Positions 44,475 to 55,772 of a DNA stretch of 64,000 nt are shown here, piece after piece. Source of the DNA: Terriglobales bacterium (GTDB taxonomy: Bacteria > Acidobacteriota > Terriglobia > Terriglobales > Acidobacteriaceae). Below the pieces are notes generated by a model. It was given only the letters and a program-made list of their open reading frames with translations, was not told where the DNA came from and did not search any database. The DNA lies in the NCBI GenBank assembly GCA_035651655.1, contig DASRFG010000019.1, positions 1-64,000 on the forward strand, written 5' to 3'. A program made the position numbers and the translations under genes. The first letter of the stretch is position 1, and each line of letters opens with the position of its first letter.

Positions 44475-44568
44475 CCGCCGAAAGGCAGCGGCCCGGGGTA
44501 CCCAGGTATATCGGCCACGCAAAGGCCACCCCCAGAATTTTAGAACTCCCAGGTTCTTTGGAGGAAGA
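44475..44568 (+). promoter_or_regulatory. Structured 5' leader of Oar-like TonB receptor gene
   Basis: Three small hairpins can be seen in the last 95 bases before the start: GCC-GAAA-GGC, GGCC-ACGCAAA-GGCC, and AGAAC/GTTCT just before GGAGG. ACGCAAAG recalls a GEMM-type (cyclic-di-GMP) element, but the rest of that consensus does not fit. It may be an untranslated regulatory leader of unknown class. Confidence 0.35.
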
Positions 44569-47500
44569 ATGAGAAAGTACGTTTCAATCTTGGCGCTTGT
44601 TTTGGTGTTGCTCTTTACTTTTACGGCTCTAGCGCAAGAGTCTGCCGTGAAGGGCAATGTGAGCGGTACCGTAGTTGACCCGTCCGGCGCGGTGGTACCC
44701 AACGCGAAGGTCACTTTGAGCGGGCCCCAGGGCACGAGGACAGCAACTACAGACGGAAGCGGGCGGTTTTACTTTGACCTCCTGGTTCCGGGTGCCTATT
44801 CGGTGAAAGCTGAGGCCCAGGGCTTTAAGACCGCTGATGTGAAGGGAATCCAGGTTTTCACCAACCGAAACTCGAACATTCAGGTGAAGCTCGAGCCAGG
44901 CGGCGCGAGTGAGGTAGTCGAGGTGAGTGCGGCTGCAGTCACGGTAGACACGACATCTACTGCGGTCAGCACCAACCTTAACAATGACTTCTATTCCAGA
45001 GTTCCGGTGGCCCGCAATGTCACCGGTCTGTTCTATGCCAGTCCTGGAGTGACCTCGGGCGGCGGCACCGGTCCGGCGAACCCGTCAATCTCCGGCGGCA
45101 GCGGCCTGGAGAATCAATACGTGGCGGATGGCGTAAACATCACTGACGGCGCATTCGGTGGTATCGGCGTGTTCTCGCGCGTTTATGGATCGCTCTCCAC
45201 CGGTATTAACCTCTCATTCGTTAAGGAAGTGCAGGTCAAAACGGCTGGCTACGAGCCGCAATACGGCAAGAGCACAGGCGGTTTGGTGCAGATCGTTACC
45301 AAGTCTGGCGGTAACGACTTCCATGGCGGTATTTCAGGGTTCTTTGGTCCAAAAGCGTTTGAATCCCAGCGTTTGAACCCCGATAACTTCAACCGGTTGA
45401 ACCAAACCGGCTTGTTGCTTCACGACCAGGGTTACGACGTCGCCGGCGAAATCGGCGGCTATGTCCCAGGCCTGCGCAATAAGCTCTTCTTCTTTGGATC
45501 GTTCAATCCTTCGTGGAAGACTCAATTCGACCGCTTCGCGACTCTGCACGGGGCTTACAACTTCCCGCTGGTCGGCACGACGAATGACCTCAAACAGACC
45601 TTCTACAACTACGCAGCCAAGCTGACCTGGAAGCTCTCCGACAAGCACCAGTTAGAGTCGTCGGTGTACGGCGATCCAACACGCAGCAACACTGGCGCGT
45701 TCAACACCACCAGCACCTTTAGCGATACGACCTTCAGTAAGCTTTCGAACGGTACTCGCAACTGGGTGGCTCGCTACAACGGCGTCCTCTCGCCGACATG
45801 GCTGGCCAACGCGTCGTTCTCGTGGGGACACAACTACCTGACCGAGACGCCGAAGGCCCCGAACATTTACCAAATCCTCGACGTCACGGGTTGCGGTTTT
45901 ACGGGCACAACCGGCTCAACCTCATGCAGAACCCCACTCACGCCTGGGACGCTGGATGGACCATTGGGGCCGCTCTCTGGCATCTTTACTCGCCAGGGTC
46001 TGGGATTCAGTGAAACCACTCAGGGCGACAACTACGGGCTGAATTTCGATACCCAGAAGACAGTGGACAAGCTAGGTTCGCATACCTTCGGGATCGGCTA
46101 TCACTATGAACGCAACTTCTACAAGGGTAACCGCTCCCGTTCAGGCCCATCGTTTCCTATTACAGCGCTCATGGCGCTGGATCCGAATCGCGGCCAGGGA
46201 CTTGACGCGAGCGCAATCGGTCTGGTCAGCGATGCCGCATTCCAATTACGCGTAACATCGGCAACCGGCGCTTTCTGTACGTCTCCTGCGGGTGCTTGCC
46301 CCACTATGTTCGTTCCTGGAGCCGGGATAAAGAGTGTGTACCTTCGCCAAACCCGAGGCGAGTTCGGCAAGGTGCCATTCGACACGGACGGCAATTACCA
46401 TGCCGCCTACGTGAACGATGCCTGGTCGCCCAATCGCCATGTCACGATGAACATTGGGTGGCGTTGGGAGCAGCAACGTATGCAGGGCACGCCCTATACC
46501 GACTTCAGGACGGGCCAGAAGTTCCATACCCACTACACCTACACTGATAACTGGTCTCCCCGCCTTGGTCTCTCCATTGATCCCCTCGGCGATCGGAAGA
46601 GCAAGATCTATGGCAACTTTGCCCGGTACAGCTACGCCATACCGCTCGACATGGCGATCCGCTCGCTCAGCAACGAACTGGACTTCGGCGCAACCGCGTG
46701 GTTGCCGGTGGCCGATGCTTCCGGAAATGTTGCCCTCAACCCGGACGGCACGCTGGTGAACCCGATCCTTGACGATGCGCATTACGTCACTGCCGTCAGC
46801 GGCGCCAGCCTGTCTTCAACGACCAGCATCGCTCCCGGCACCAAAATGCAGTATTTGCAAGAGTGGATGGGCGGGATTGAACACGAGTTCCCCAAAGGGA
46901 TCGTCGTGGACGTCCGCTTCATAGACCGCAGGCTGAAGCGGATCGTGGAGGACATGGCCGGCATTTCACCGGAGGCCTTCCAGTGCTGCCTCAACCAGAA
47001 CTACCTGATCAGCAACCCGAGCGCAGGGACAGATCTGTTTATCAATCCAATTCAGGTTGATTATCCGGCGGGGGGCCTTCCCGCTTCTTGCGCATCGGGC
47101 GGTACTGCGACCGACTTCGCTGGCAACCCAGTGGGAGACTTCTGCATTACCAACCCTGCTACGGCAGGTCTCTTAGGGGCGGATGGCAAACCTGACGGTT
47201 TTGTCAATCCGGTCCGCATTTACAGGGCGGTGGAGTTTGAAGTCAACAAGAGCTTCAGCGCCGGCTGGCAGATGCGTACCAACTACCGCTGGTCTGAGCT
47301 TTCCGGCAACTACGAAGGCGCCTTCCGCAATGACAATGGCCAGAGCGATCCGAGCATCAGCTCGCTGTTCGACTTTGTCCGGGGCGATTTCGGCCTGCTG
47401 GGCGACCAATTCGCGGTGGGCTGGCTCAACACCGACCGTCGTCACATCATCAACAGCTATCTCAGCTATACGTTCAGTTCAAGTTTCCTCAAGAACCTAA

Positions 47501-47880
47501 CTTTGGGAACTGGCGTTCGAGTTGAGAGTGGCATTCCGATCAACGATCTGAGGGCGCACCCCGCTTACCAGAACTCCGGTGAGATACCGGTGGGCGGCCG
47601 CGGATCGCTGGGCCGTACGCCGACGGATGGGCAAGCCGACATCCACGCGGAGTATGGAATTAAGTTGACTGAACGTCAGATGCTGCACTTGGGCACTGAC
47701 CTGTTCAACATCACCAATCAAAGAACACAACTCCGTGTAGACCAGAACCAAGACCGGTCTTTCCTGGTATCGAATGCTGATTTTTTGAAACCGTACCAGG
47801 GAACCACTGGTGGCCTGAACCCGATCGTTGGCTTCCAGCGTCCGTTCAACGCGAGACTGTTTGCGCGCTGGACGTTCTAA
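44569..47880 (+). CDS. Oar-like TonB-dependent receptor, 1103 aa
   Basis: Signal peptide MRKYVSILALVLVLLFTFTALAQ, CarboxypepD_reg-like domain (residues 30-110: GNVSGTVVDPSGAVVPNAKVTL, GAYSVKAEAQGFKTADV), plug (TTSTAVSTNLNNDFYSRVPVAR, NQYVADGVNITDGAFGG, GYEPQYGKSTGGLVQIVTKSGGN), then a large beta-barrel ending in RPFNARLFARWTF with a terminal aromatic. This is the abundant acidobacterial SusC/Oar-like type, probably importing oligosaccharides or peptides. The start has GGAGGAAG upstream. A terminator follows at 47904. The substrate is unknown. Confidence 0.93.
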   Translation: MRKYVSILALVLVLLFTFTALAQESAVKGNVSGTVVDPSGAVVPNAKVTLSGPQGTRTATTDGSGRFYFDLLVPGAYSVKAEAQGFKTADVKGIQVFTNRNSNIQVKLEPGGASEVVEVSAAAVTVDTTSTAVSTNLNNDFYSRVPVARNVTGLFYASPGVTSGGGTGPANPSISGGSGLENQYVADGVNITDGAFGGIGVFSRVYGSLSTGINLSFVKEVQVKTAGYEPQYGKSTGGLVQIVTKSGGNDFHGGISGFFGPKAFESQRLNPDNFNRLNQTGLLLHDQGYDVAGEIGGYVPGLRNKLFFFGSFNPSWKTQFDRFATLHGAYNFPLVGTTNDLKQTFYNYAAKLTWKLSDKHQLESSVYGDPTRSNTGAFNTTSTFSDTTFSKLSNGTRNWVARYNGVLSPTWLANASFSWGHNYLTETPKAPNIYQILDVTGCGFTGTTGSTSCRTPLTPGTLDGPLGPLSGIFTRQGLGFSETTQGDNYGLNFDTQKTVDKLGSHTFGIGYHYERNFYKGNRSRSGPSFPITALMALDPNRGQGLDASAIGLVSDAAFQLRVTSATGAFCTSPAGACPTMFVPGAGIKSVYLRQTRGEFGKVPFDTDGNYHAAYVNDAWSPNRHVTMNIGWRWEQQRMQGTPYTDFRTGQKFHTHYTYTDNWSPRLGLSIDPLGDRKSKIYGNFARYSYAIPLDMAIRSLSNELDFGATAWLPVADASGNVALNPDGTLVNPILDDAHYVTAVSGASLSSTTSIAPGTKMQYLQEWMGGIEHEFPKGIVVDVRFIDRRLKRIVEDMAGISPEAFQCCLNQNYLISNPSAGTDLFINPIQVDYPAGGLPASCASGGTATDFAGNPVGDFCITNPATAGLLGADGKPDGFVNPVRIYRAVEFEVNKSFSAGWQMRTNYRWSELSGNYEGAFRNDNGQSDPSISSLFDFVRGDFGLLGDQFAVGWLNTDRRHIINSYLSYTFSSSFLKNLTLGTGVRVESGIPINDLRAHPAYQNSGEIPVGGRGSLGRTPTDGQADIHAEYGIKLTERQMLHLGTDLFNITNQRTQLRVDQNQDRSFLVSNADFLKPYQGTTGGLNPIVGFQRPFNARLFARWTF

Positions 47881-47903
47881 CTAGTTAACCTTTGTTTGAG
47901 AGA

Positions 47904-47933
47904 GGGAGGGCGAGAGCCCTCCCTTATTTTTTT
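47904..47933 (+). terminator. Intrinsic terminator after first Oar-like receptor
   Basis: Stem GGGAGGGC/GCCCTCCC with GAGA loop followed by TTATTTTTTT. It starts 23 bp after the stop at 47880. Confidence 0.95.
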
Positions 47934-48070
47934 GGCTGAAATCCCCCTCTAGGCCATTGCTCCGCCTACCAATTTGTAAATAAGCCCAAAGAAAATATGG
48001 GATTCTGGAATTAGTGAGCGCCGTAGCGCCTGTGTCGGTGGCCGGCTTCTGGCTAACTGACTGAAAATAC

Positions 48071-48088
48071 AAAGTAAATATTTACTTT
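48071..48088. promoter_or_regulatory. Perfect 18-bp palindrome AAAGTAAATATTTACTTT
   Basis: The symmetry is complete with no loop, so it is more likely a dimeric-regulator binding site than a hairpin. It lies about 195 bp upstream of the second Oar-like receptor in a 350-bp intergenic region otherwise without genes. No other copy was noticed in the window. Confidence 0.45.
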
Positions 48089-48281
48089 CAGAGTTGGTCA
48101 GTGCATTGCAGAGGAACCCTGTTCCCAAGCGAGACAAATCCGCCGTGAAACGCCTGTTTTTAGGTGTGAATGACGGAAGAGCGCCGTGGCGCGTGAAAAT
48201 TGCGCCTTGGGAACTGGGCTCCACGGGGTTTGGGGCCGATCTTTTCGTCAATAACTGGGCAAACCAAAAGGAAGGTAGAAA

Positions 48282-51200
48282 ATGAGCATCCCCCAAGCGA
48301 ATTGCAGAAAGCTGGGACGATTTTGTCTGGTATTGCTGACAGTACTTGCGTTAGTAAGCTTTGTTTCTCTGCTGTCGGCGCAGACAACTGTGGGCACCGG
48401 CAGCATTGTAGGTACGGTAACTGATCCGAGCGGAGCGGTGGTTCCCGGAGCGAGGGTCACGATTACCAATACTGCTACCGGTCAAAACATCGAGACGGTC
48501 AGTAATAATTCTGGTGCGTTCAATTCCGGTGCCTTGGCTCCTGGAAACTATAAAGTACAGGTTGCTGCAAAGGGATTCAGCACTGTCAGCGTGCCGGTCA
48601 CGGTGATGGTGGGTAACACGGCGACCGCGTATGCGAAGCTCGCTTTAGAGAGAGCCAAATAGTTGAGGTCCAGGGTTCAGAGGTTCAAGTAAACACTGAG
48701 CAGGCGACTGTTCAAGGCGTGCTGAATGCACAGCAGATCGAGAATTTGCCGGTGAGCGGGCGCAACTTCCTGGACTTGGCACAGCTGGAACCGGGAGTGC
48801 AAATCCAGGACGGCCAGAATTTCGATCCCACCAAGGCGGGTTATTCGTCGATTTCATTCGGCGGCAGGTTCGGGCGTACCGCACGCATCAATGTTGACGG
48901 CGTGGATGTGAGCGATGAGACAGTGGGAACCACGACGGCTGACATTCCGGCCAGTGCGATTGATGAATTCCAGCTGAGCCAATCTTCGCTGGATCTCTCG
49001 CAGGACCTGACCTCTTCAGGCGCGGTGAACGTGACCACAAAGTCTGGAACCAATGCGTACCATGGCGAAGGTTTCTACTACATCCGTGATCACAACTTTG
49101 CCGCGAAAGCACCGGGCGGTAACGACAATTACTTCCAACGTCATCAATATGGTGGGCGCTTCGGTGGGCCGATCATTAAAAACAGATTGTTCTTCTTCGC
49201 GGATGGTGAGCGTACGAAACAGGATTCGTTGGCAGGAGTGCTCCTGTCCGGAACCCCGTTTGATGCCTTTAGCGGCGGTTTCAGCCAACCATTTCGCGAG
49301 AACAACCTGGTGGGAAAACTGGACTATAACCTGGGTGGCAGCGCGAAGGCTTTCTATCGTTACTCATATTTTTCGAACTTGCTGGCAGCAACGTTTGGGC
49401 TGGGGTTTTCGGTTTACGACAACAAAGACGTGACCCGTCAGCACGTGGTTGGTTTGGACCTGGCCAAAGGAACATTCAGCCATTCTTTCCGCTTCTCTTA
49501 TTTGAAGTTCCAAAATCAGATAGCGGACGCCACTCTAACCAATCCCTCCCTGCCACTGTGCTGCACCGGGCTGGAACTGAGCTCGAGCAGCTTCTTCGTG
49601 GGACCCAACCTGCTGGCGCCGCAAAGCACTCCTCAATCGAACCACCAAATCAAATACGACGGCAGCAAGATTCTTCACGCTCACACTTTGCGGTACGGAA
49701 TTGCGTTCAACCACCTTCAGGGAGGCGGATTCGCAGATTTCTACGGGACCGCGCCACGGGTTTCGTGGACTGCCAGCACCGGTCCGGTAGGCAGTTTTCC
49801 GGGCGGAGCATCGAATCCTCTGAATTATCCGGTTCAACGGCTCCGAGTCGGCAATGGTCAAGGGTTCAATACTCTTGACCCGGCACTCGGTTTCCCAGCA
49901 GGAGGTTTAGGACCTGATAACCGGATCGGTATCTATATCGGGGACTCTTGGAAGATCAAGCCGAATTTCACCTTGAGCGCGGGGTTGCGCTACGACAGGG
50001 ACACCGGACGTACCGACAGCGATCTACCGGCTGACGCAGCCATAAACGCTGTGTTCCCAGGTCAGGGAAATCGGGTGAAGCAGGCGAACCTGAATTTCGC
50101 ACCGCAACTTGGTTTGGCGTGGGATCCGAAGAGCAATGGAAAAACCGTCATTCGTGCCGGAATTGGGCTGTTCTACGAGAACGTAATTTGGAATAACGTT
50201 CTCTTCGATCGCCCGCTTCGGCTACAGACCGGGGCGTTTAATGCTGTTACGAGTGCTTGCTTTAGAGGACAGCCGCAGCCGGTTCCGGTGAGCAAATCCA
50301 CAGATCCCAGCGGGTTCATTTCGCCTGTGGGCATTTGCAATCAGCCGGTCGGAGCTGTCATTCCCCAGATCATGTCATTCTGGCAGACGGTTTTAGCGGG
50401 GAACCCGCTCGACCTCAAGGCTCCAAACCCGAACTACATCGGGAATTTCCTTACTGCGGGACAGGGCAGCGGAGGCAACACCGGTCTGTTTGCACCTAAT
50501 TACAAGACCCCTCGTTCGCTACAGATGAACATCGGCATTCAGCGGGAAATCCGGCATGGGATGGTGTTCAGCGCGGACTTCCTGCGGAATGTTGAGACGC
50601 ATACTTTGCTGTCGATCGATCAGAATAGCGACGGCGATATCAGGACCTTCAATCCGGCGGCCGCACAACAAGCAATTGCGCTAACTAATACCTCCTTTTC
50701 CAGCTGCACAACCGTCGCGTGCGCGATCGCGCATGGCGCAACCATAGACGACTACGTGAATAATGGTTTGGGGAGCTCGAGCGACATTGGCGGCGTAGGT
50801 TGCAACCAGCCTGCCGCCAATGGTGGACTTGGTCATCCCTGCGCGTTCGGTGGAAAGAATCCGAACCAGGCGTCCTTCTTCAGTCTTCAGCCCATCGGGC
50901 GGTCGGATTACAACGCTTTGCAGATGAAGCTTGCGCAAAACGTGAGTAACCCAATGAAATGGATCAAGGCCGCGAACCTGCAAATTTCTTACAGCTTGTC
51001 ACGGTTTAGGAACAGCGGTGGCCTACAGCTAACGGGTACTCCTGGAGACAGTGATCAAGACTTTGTGCTGCAAACCGCCGATAACAACTCACCGGGAAGA
51101 TACTACGGGCCAGCGTTGCTTGACCGCACTCACCAGATATCGTTCGGTGGATTCGTGGATGCTCCGGGCGGCTTCCGGATTGGGCTGATAAGCCACTTCT

Positions 51201-51826
51201 ATAGCCCTCTCGCGAGCGCGATTGTTGTTCCGGGTACCGGCGATATCGGCGATATCTTTCGCACTGACTTCACCGGTGACGGTACGATCGGAGATCCACT
51301 TCCCGGCACGCACTTCGGGCAGTTCGACCGCGGAGTGGATGCCGGCAGCTTGAATAACCTGATCAACAATTACAACAACAACATCGCAAACCAACCCACT
51401 CCTGCAGGCCAGACCCTGATCCAGGCCGGCCTGATGACTGCAGCCGAATTGCAAGCTTTGGGCGGCGTTGCATCACACGTTTGTCTTGCACCGCCAGCGG
51501 TGGATCCGAGCTGCTCCTCGAACACACCGGGAAGCCAGGTCAACTTTACCTGGTTGCGGGCCATGGATTTGAAGTTAGCGTGGAGGCATACGTTTGCGGA
51601 GCGGTACACAATTGAACCCAGCGTGGGCTTCTACAATCTGCCTAATTTCAGCAACTTCAACCTGCCGCCGAACACGATGAATGGATTGTTATCTGGAGCG
51701 GGTTCGGGCGCAATCAATGGCACTACCAAAGCGGATAACGAATCATTCCGAGTCGGCAACGGCACGGGCGTCTATTCATTGGGTGCTCAGCGTCAGATCG
51801 AGTTCGGGATGAGATTTACGTTCTAG
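48282..51826 (+). pseudogene. Oar-like TonB-dependent receptor interrupted by a frameshift
   Basis: The first frame (48282..48662) gives signal peptide, then a CarboxypepD_reg-like domain (GSIVGTVTDPSGAVVPGARV), and breaks at TAG. Another frame, open from about 48647 to 51826, continues seamlessly with ESQIVEVQGSEVQVNTEQAT, then NAQQIENLPVSGRNFLDLAQ, plug (RINVDGVDVSDET, SGAVNVTTKSGTN) and the barrel ending IEFGMRFTF. One base is missing near 48647-48650 (TTAGAGAGAGCC), where related receptors have LxLGES. Without the shift it would be about 1180 aa. It could be a mutation or an assembly error; no classic slippery heptamer is present. Confidence 0.85.
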
Positions 51827-51855
51827 GCTGAAGGTGATTGACTATTTGTGTGACG

Positions 51856-51887
51856 CCACCAGTTCCCTCGGGAGCTGGTGGTTTTTT
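51856..51887 (+). terminator. Intrinsic terminator after second Oar-like receptor
   Basis: Stem CCACCAG/CTGGTGG extended by TCCC/GGGA, followed by TTTTTT. It starts 30 bp after 51826. Confidence 0.93.
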
Positions 51888-51940
51888 GTGCTCGCGTGGG
51901 TGCTATGTAGTCGGATTGGCTGCACGTGTAGAATGTAGCC

Positions 51941-52210
51941 ATGTCGTTCCGTGGAATTCCGCGTCCCTCGAAGAAAGGCAAGAATCCGCCGCCGGAAGAG
52001 ACTTACGAAGAGTCGGCGTATCTGAAGAGCCTGGGTGAGAAGCAAAAGCCCGTCGTAGTGAAGCTGATTGACGGAGAAATAGTAAAGGGCTGGATCGAGT
52101 ACTACGACAAGAATATGGTGCGCGTGACCCGGGAAGGCGCCCCCAACCTGTTCATTTTCAAACACCAAATCATGTATATCGCCGAAGACAGCGGGCGGCG
52201 GAAACCCTGA
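51941..52210 (+). CDS. hfq: Hfq-like Sm-domain RNA chaperone
   Basis: The 89-aa protein has an Sm-type core: YLKSLGEKQKPVVVKLIDGEIVKGWIEYYDKNMVRVTREG and the Hfq Sm2 signature FKHQIMYI (Hfq YKHAIST), with Lys74-His75 at the RNA-binding pore. It has a basic N-terminal extension (RGIPRPSKKGKNPP) in place of the usual Hfq start. Hfq helps small RNAs pair with mRNA. It is adjacent to suhB, whose ATG follows the stop directly (TGAATG). Divergence is moderate, so full Hfq function is probable but not certain. Confidence 0.8.
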   Translation: MSFRGIPRPSKKGKNPPPEETYEESAYLKSLGEKQKPVVVKLIDGEIVKGWIEYYDKNMVRVTREGAPNLFIFKHQIMYIAEDSGRRKP

Positions 52211-53083
52211 ATGGCGCAAGCGAAAGGCTCGTCTTCATCCGGGGAATCGCGGTCCGAGTTTTTGTCGCCTATCTGCGAGGTGGCGCGGGAAGCTGGAGCC
52301 CTGCTGATGGATTTTTTTCGTCAGCGCGTCAAGGTCGAGTACAAGGGCGACGTGGACGTGGTCACCGCGGCCGATCGCGCGGCTGAGAAGCTGATCTTTG
52401 AGCGTATCCGCAGCCGCTGGCCCAAGCACAACCTGATGGGCGAGGAAGGCACCCGCACCGAGCAAGGAAGCGATTATCGCTGGTATGTTGACCCGCTCGA
52501 TGGCACCACGAATTTTGCGCACGGGTATCCAGTATTCTGCGTTTCTATAGCGCTCGAGTTTCAGGGCGAACTGATCACTGGCGTCATCTTTGATCCCACT
52601 CGCAACGAGCTATACACGGCGGAGCGCGGACGGGGAGCATTCCTGGATGGTGAGAAGATCCACGTTTCCAGCGTGCCGCGGCTGGCGGAAAGCTTGCTCG
52701 CCACCGGATTTCCCAGCCAGAAGCGGCACAAAAATCCCAACATCTACTTCTACCACCAGATCACCTTGAAGACGCACGGAGTGCGGCGGGCCGGGTCGGC
52801 GGCACTGGACCTGGCCGCAGTGGCGTGCGGACGGTTCGACGGTTTTTGGGAGTTCAACCTCAATCCCTGGGACACGGCTGCGGGCGTGCTTTTGGTGGAA
52901 GAGGCGGGCGGTCAGGTGAGCGGATTTACGGGACAGCCATTCGAGATCAACAGCCGCGAAACCCTCGCCAGCAACGGGCTGATTCATGCGGAATTGTTGC
53001 GCGAGTTCGATGCTGTGTTTCGAGGAGAAGGACTGGAACAGCTGCCGTCGGTGGAGGAGTATGTAAGGACGCGGGAGAGCTAG
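52211..53083 (+). CDS. suhB: Inositol-1-monophosphatase family protein (SuhB)
   Basis: Mg-dependent phosphatase of the inositol monophosphatase fold. Motifs: metal Glu in GEEGTR, WYVDPLDGTTNFAHGYPVFCVSIAL, and the late WDTAAGVLLVEEAGG. Length is 290 aa. In E. coli SuhB also takes part in rRNA antitermination. Its start abuts the hfq-like stop without spacing, so the two are probably translated together. It converges on the kinase-TPR gene. Confidence 0.93.
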   Translation: MAQAKGSSSSGESRSEFLSPICEVAREAGALLMDFFRQRVKVEYKGDVDVVTAADRAAEKLIFERIRSRWPKHNLMGEEGTRTEQGSDYRWYVDPLDGTTNFAHGYPVFCVSIALEFQGELITGVIFDPTRNELYTAERGRGAFLDGEKIHVSSVPRLAESLLATGFPSQKRHKNPNIYFYHQITLKTHGVRRAGSAALDLAAVACGRFDGFWEFNLNPWDTAAGVLLVEEAGGQVSGFTGQPFEINSRETLASNGLIHAELLREFDAVFRGEGLEQLPSVEEYVRTRES

Positions 53084-53089
53084 CGTGGG

Positions 53090-55585
53090 CTAGGTGGTAT
53101 TGAACTCCTGTTTGTACTGCTCCCAGCGGCCGCGAACCTCGCCCATGATCTTCTGATACTGAGGATCGGACCGCAGGTTATCGTAGTTCTTGTCGTGCTC
53201 AAACCATGGATAATTGAGATTCCCGAGCTCAACCGCTCGCCTCAGCCACGAGATAGCCTGTTGTTTCTCCCCAAGGAGGGCATACATCCCTCCAGCCCAA
53301 TACGCGAGATCTCCGTCTATCACTTGTTGCGGACGGTAAGCGAATAAACGAGGGTCGATTTTTTCTCTCTTCCCCTGAGATGCATAGAGAAAAGCGGCGA
53401 ACCAGAGCGGTATGTCATCTCCGCTTTTTCCGCCGAGCTGCACCGAGCGGAGGAGGGGAGGCTCGGCCTCTTTTAACTTACCCTGGTAGTACAAGAACTC
53501 ACCAAGGAATGCTAAGAGCTTGAACTGATCAGGATTACTGGCCAATGCTTGCCTGACCTCCTGTTCTGCTTCCTGCGGTCGGCCGAGATAGAGAAGCATT
53601 CGGCCGTGCATCCAATTGGCCCTGGGAAGAGTTGGGTTCAGGTCGCGACTTTGTCGGAAGGCTTTCTCGGCCGAATCAAGCAGCCCGGCGTAATGGTAAG
53701 CATAGCCCAGTGAAGCCCAGGCGTATTCAACGTTGGGTGCGAGTGCCACAGCTTGGCGCAGGGTAGAGATTGCTTCCGAATTCCGCCCCTGCTCACCGTA
53801 AATTGCACCGAGCGAGACCAAGGCTTCCACTGAGCGTGGATTCAGTTGAAGGGCACGTTGGGCCGCTTCTGTCGCTAACTGCAGATTCTTCCGGGCATTC
53901 TCCCTGAAATTCATGCCCTCCAAGTTGTATAAGAACGCCAGCAGTGCATATGCATCGGCGAAATTGGGATCAAGCGAGACGGCCCGCTGGGCGAAGCTTT
54001 GGGCTTTTTGGATAGTGGCCAAATCGGAGCGGATGAAATATTCATTGCGGTAGAAACGTGCCTGCAGATACTCGTTGTAAGCTTCGGGAACGTTCGTCGC
54101 CGGCTGTTGAAGAGAGCTTTGTTCCGCAGGAGAGACCTGTACTGCCAGTCCCTGAATGACGCGGGTTGCAAGTTCATCCTCGAACTTAAACATTTCTCCG
54201 CTTTGCAAGTCGTAACGCTGTGCCCACTTCGTCGCCCCTGTCTGTGCATCGATGAGCTGCAGGGAGACGCGTACGACTCCGGTCGAACGCTGGTAGGTGC
54301 CGTCGAGAACCGATTGCACGCCGAGGTCTTTTGCCGCCTGCACAGGATCTGTGCTCTGCTTCACATATTTCAGAACAGAACTTGTAGGGCGGACGGCAAG
54401 GTTGTGCAGCGAGGCGAGGCGGCTGATGACGGCGTCTGCCATGCCGATTCCCCAACTGTCACTTCCAGCCTGCCCGGAAAGATCGCGGAATGGGAGAACG
54501 GCCATAGTTTGCGGAGAACTTGCAGTCGGGGCGGAAGTGGATGCGGGGCTCGGCGATGTTTCGGATCTGCGGCCGGGGAAGAAGTACCATCCCACGACAA
54601 CCAGTGCCAATGCGAGTATGCCCAGCCCAATACGGATGGGAATGCTACGCGCGAAATCAAGCGGCGACGTGCGGCCAGCAGTCTGCGCGGCCAGGAGCTT
54701 TCCAGATTCTGTGTCGCGCTTTAGCCGCTTCAAATCAGCCCTGAGCTCGGCGGCGGACTGATAGCGGATCTCTCGGTCCTTCTCCAGTGCCTTGCTGATG
54801 ACCTGCTCGAGGCCGACGGGAATCTCAGGATTGATCCGGACTGCCGATGTCGGAGCTCGGTTAAGTATCGATTCGAAGATCACGCCAGCCGTGTCGCCGC
54901 GGAAAGGAAGAGCGCCCGTCGTCATCTCGTACAGGACGGCGCCGAAGGAGAACAGGTCTGTGCGAGCGTCTAGTTCCTTGCCGCGGACCTGCTCGGGGGA
55001 CATATAAGCTACAGTGCCGATGGCGGTGCCTGGACTGGTGAGGTGCTCCTCGGCAACATCCTGGGTCGCAGCCGTGGCACCCATTACCTGCTTATCGGTA
55101 GAAACCTTCGCCAGCCCGAAGTCGAGTATTTTCGCCTGACCACGAGTGGTTACAAAGAGGTTGGCAGGTTTGATATCGCGATGAATGATGCCCTTTGCAT
55201 GTGCGGCATCAAGTGCGTCCGAGATTTGGATTCCAAGTTCGAGTGCGGTCTCGGTCTCGAGCGGCTTGCCTGCGATCTTGTGCTTGAGGGTCTCGCCTTC
55301 CAGGTACTGCATTACGATGAAGCGCTGGCCTTCATGCTCGCCGAAATCGTGGACGGTGCAGATGTTCGGGTGATCCAGCGCCGAAGCCGCGCGAGCTTCC
55401 CGTTCGAAGCGCTCCAGCGACTGCGTGTCCTGGGCGAGTTCCTCGGGGAGAAATTTGAGCGCAACGTGCCGACCCAGGCGGAGGTCCTCCGCCTCATACA
55501 CAACTCCCATGCCACCACCCCCGATTTTGCGGAGGATGCGATAGTGCGAAACCGTCTGGCCGAGAGGCTGGAAGGGAGTAGCCAC
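53090..55585 (-). CDS. Membrane Ser/Thr protein kinase with TolB-like and TPR domains
   Basis: The 831-aa protein has a Hanks-type kinase at about 15-275 ([55 protein letters not shown]), a transmembrane helix near 318-338 ([22 protein letters not shown]), then a TolB/FlgO-like domain ([12 protein letters not shown] ... [15 protein letters not shown]) and several TPRs ([63 protein letters not shown]). The architecture kinase-TM-TolB-TPR is characteristic of Acidobacteriota. It should sense a periplasmic signal; the target is unknown. Start ATG at 55585. Confidence 0.93.
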   Translation of the reverse strand: MATPFQPLGQTVSHYRILRKIGGGGMGVVYEAEDLRLGRHVALKFLPEELAQDTQSLERFEREARAASALDHPNICTVHDFGEHEGQRFIVMQYLEGETLKHKIAGKPLETETALELGIQISDALDAAHAKGIIHRDIKPANLFVTTRGQAKILDFGLAKVSTDKQVMGATAATQDVAEEHLTSPGTAIGTVAYMSPEQVRGKELDARTDLFSFGAVLYEMTTGALPFRGDTAGVIFESILNRAPTSAVRINPEIPVGLEQVISKALEKDREIRYQSAAELRADLKRLKRDTESGKLLAAQTAGRTSPLDFARSIPIRIGLGILALALVVVGWYFFPGRRSETSPSPASTSAPTASSPQTMAVLPFRDLSGQAGSDSWGIGMADAVISRLASLHNLAVRPTSSVLKYVKQSTDPVQAAKDLGVQSVLDGTYQRSTGVVRVSLQLIDAQTGATKWAQRYDLQSGEMFKFEDELATRVIQGLAVQVSPAEQSSLQQPATNVPEAYNEYLQARFYRNEYFIRSDLATIQKAQSFAQRAVSLDPNFADAYALLAFLYNLEGMNFRENARKNLQLATEAAQRALQLNPRSVEALVSLGAIYGEQGRNSEAISTLRQAVALAPNVEYAWASLGYAYHYAGLLDSAEKAFRQSRDLNPTLPRANWMHGRMLLYLGRPQEAEQEVRQALASNPDQFKLLAFLGEFLYYQGKLKEAEPPLLRSVQLGGKSGDDIPLWFAAFLYASQGKREKIDPRLFAYRPQQVIDGDLAYWAGGMYALLGEKQQAISWLRRAVELGNLNYPWFEHDKNYDNLRSDPQYQKIMGEVRGRWEQYKQEFNTT

Positions 55586-55772
55586 TGGCGGAAATGTTAG
55601 GCTGACCGCGGGAAACGGTCAATGAAAAGGCGCAAATCGGCCAGCAGACGCCCGCGAAGCGCGACCAAGGCGCCTGGGCGGAGGCCTTCTTGGACGGGCG
55701 TAGAATATGTGTATTGCTGCCCGCATCCAAATAGGGGCGGGCGGCTGGTACGGCTCCCGCTGAGATGAAGTT

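Noticed and set aside
44440-44530. Cyclic-di-GMP (GEMM) riboswitch
   Set aside because: Only ACGCAAAG and a GAAA loop fit; order and tetraloop receptor do not.
48640-48665. Programmed -1 frameshift in the second Oar-like receptor
   Set aside because: No slippery heptamer or strong downstream pseudoknot is visible; simple deletion or read error is more likely.
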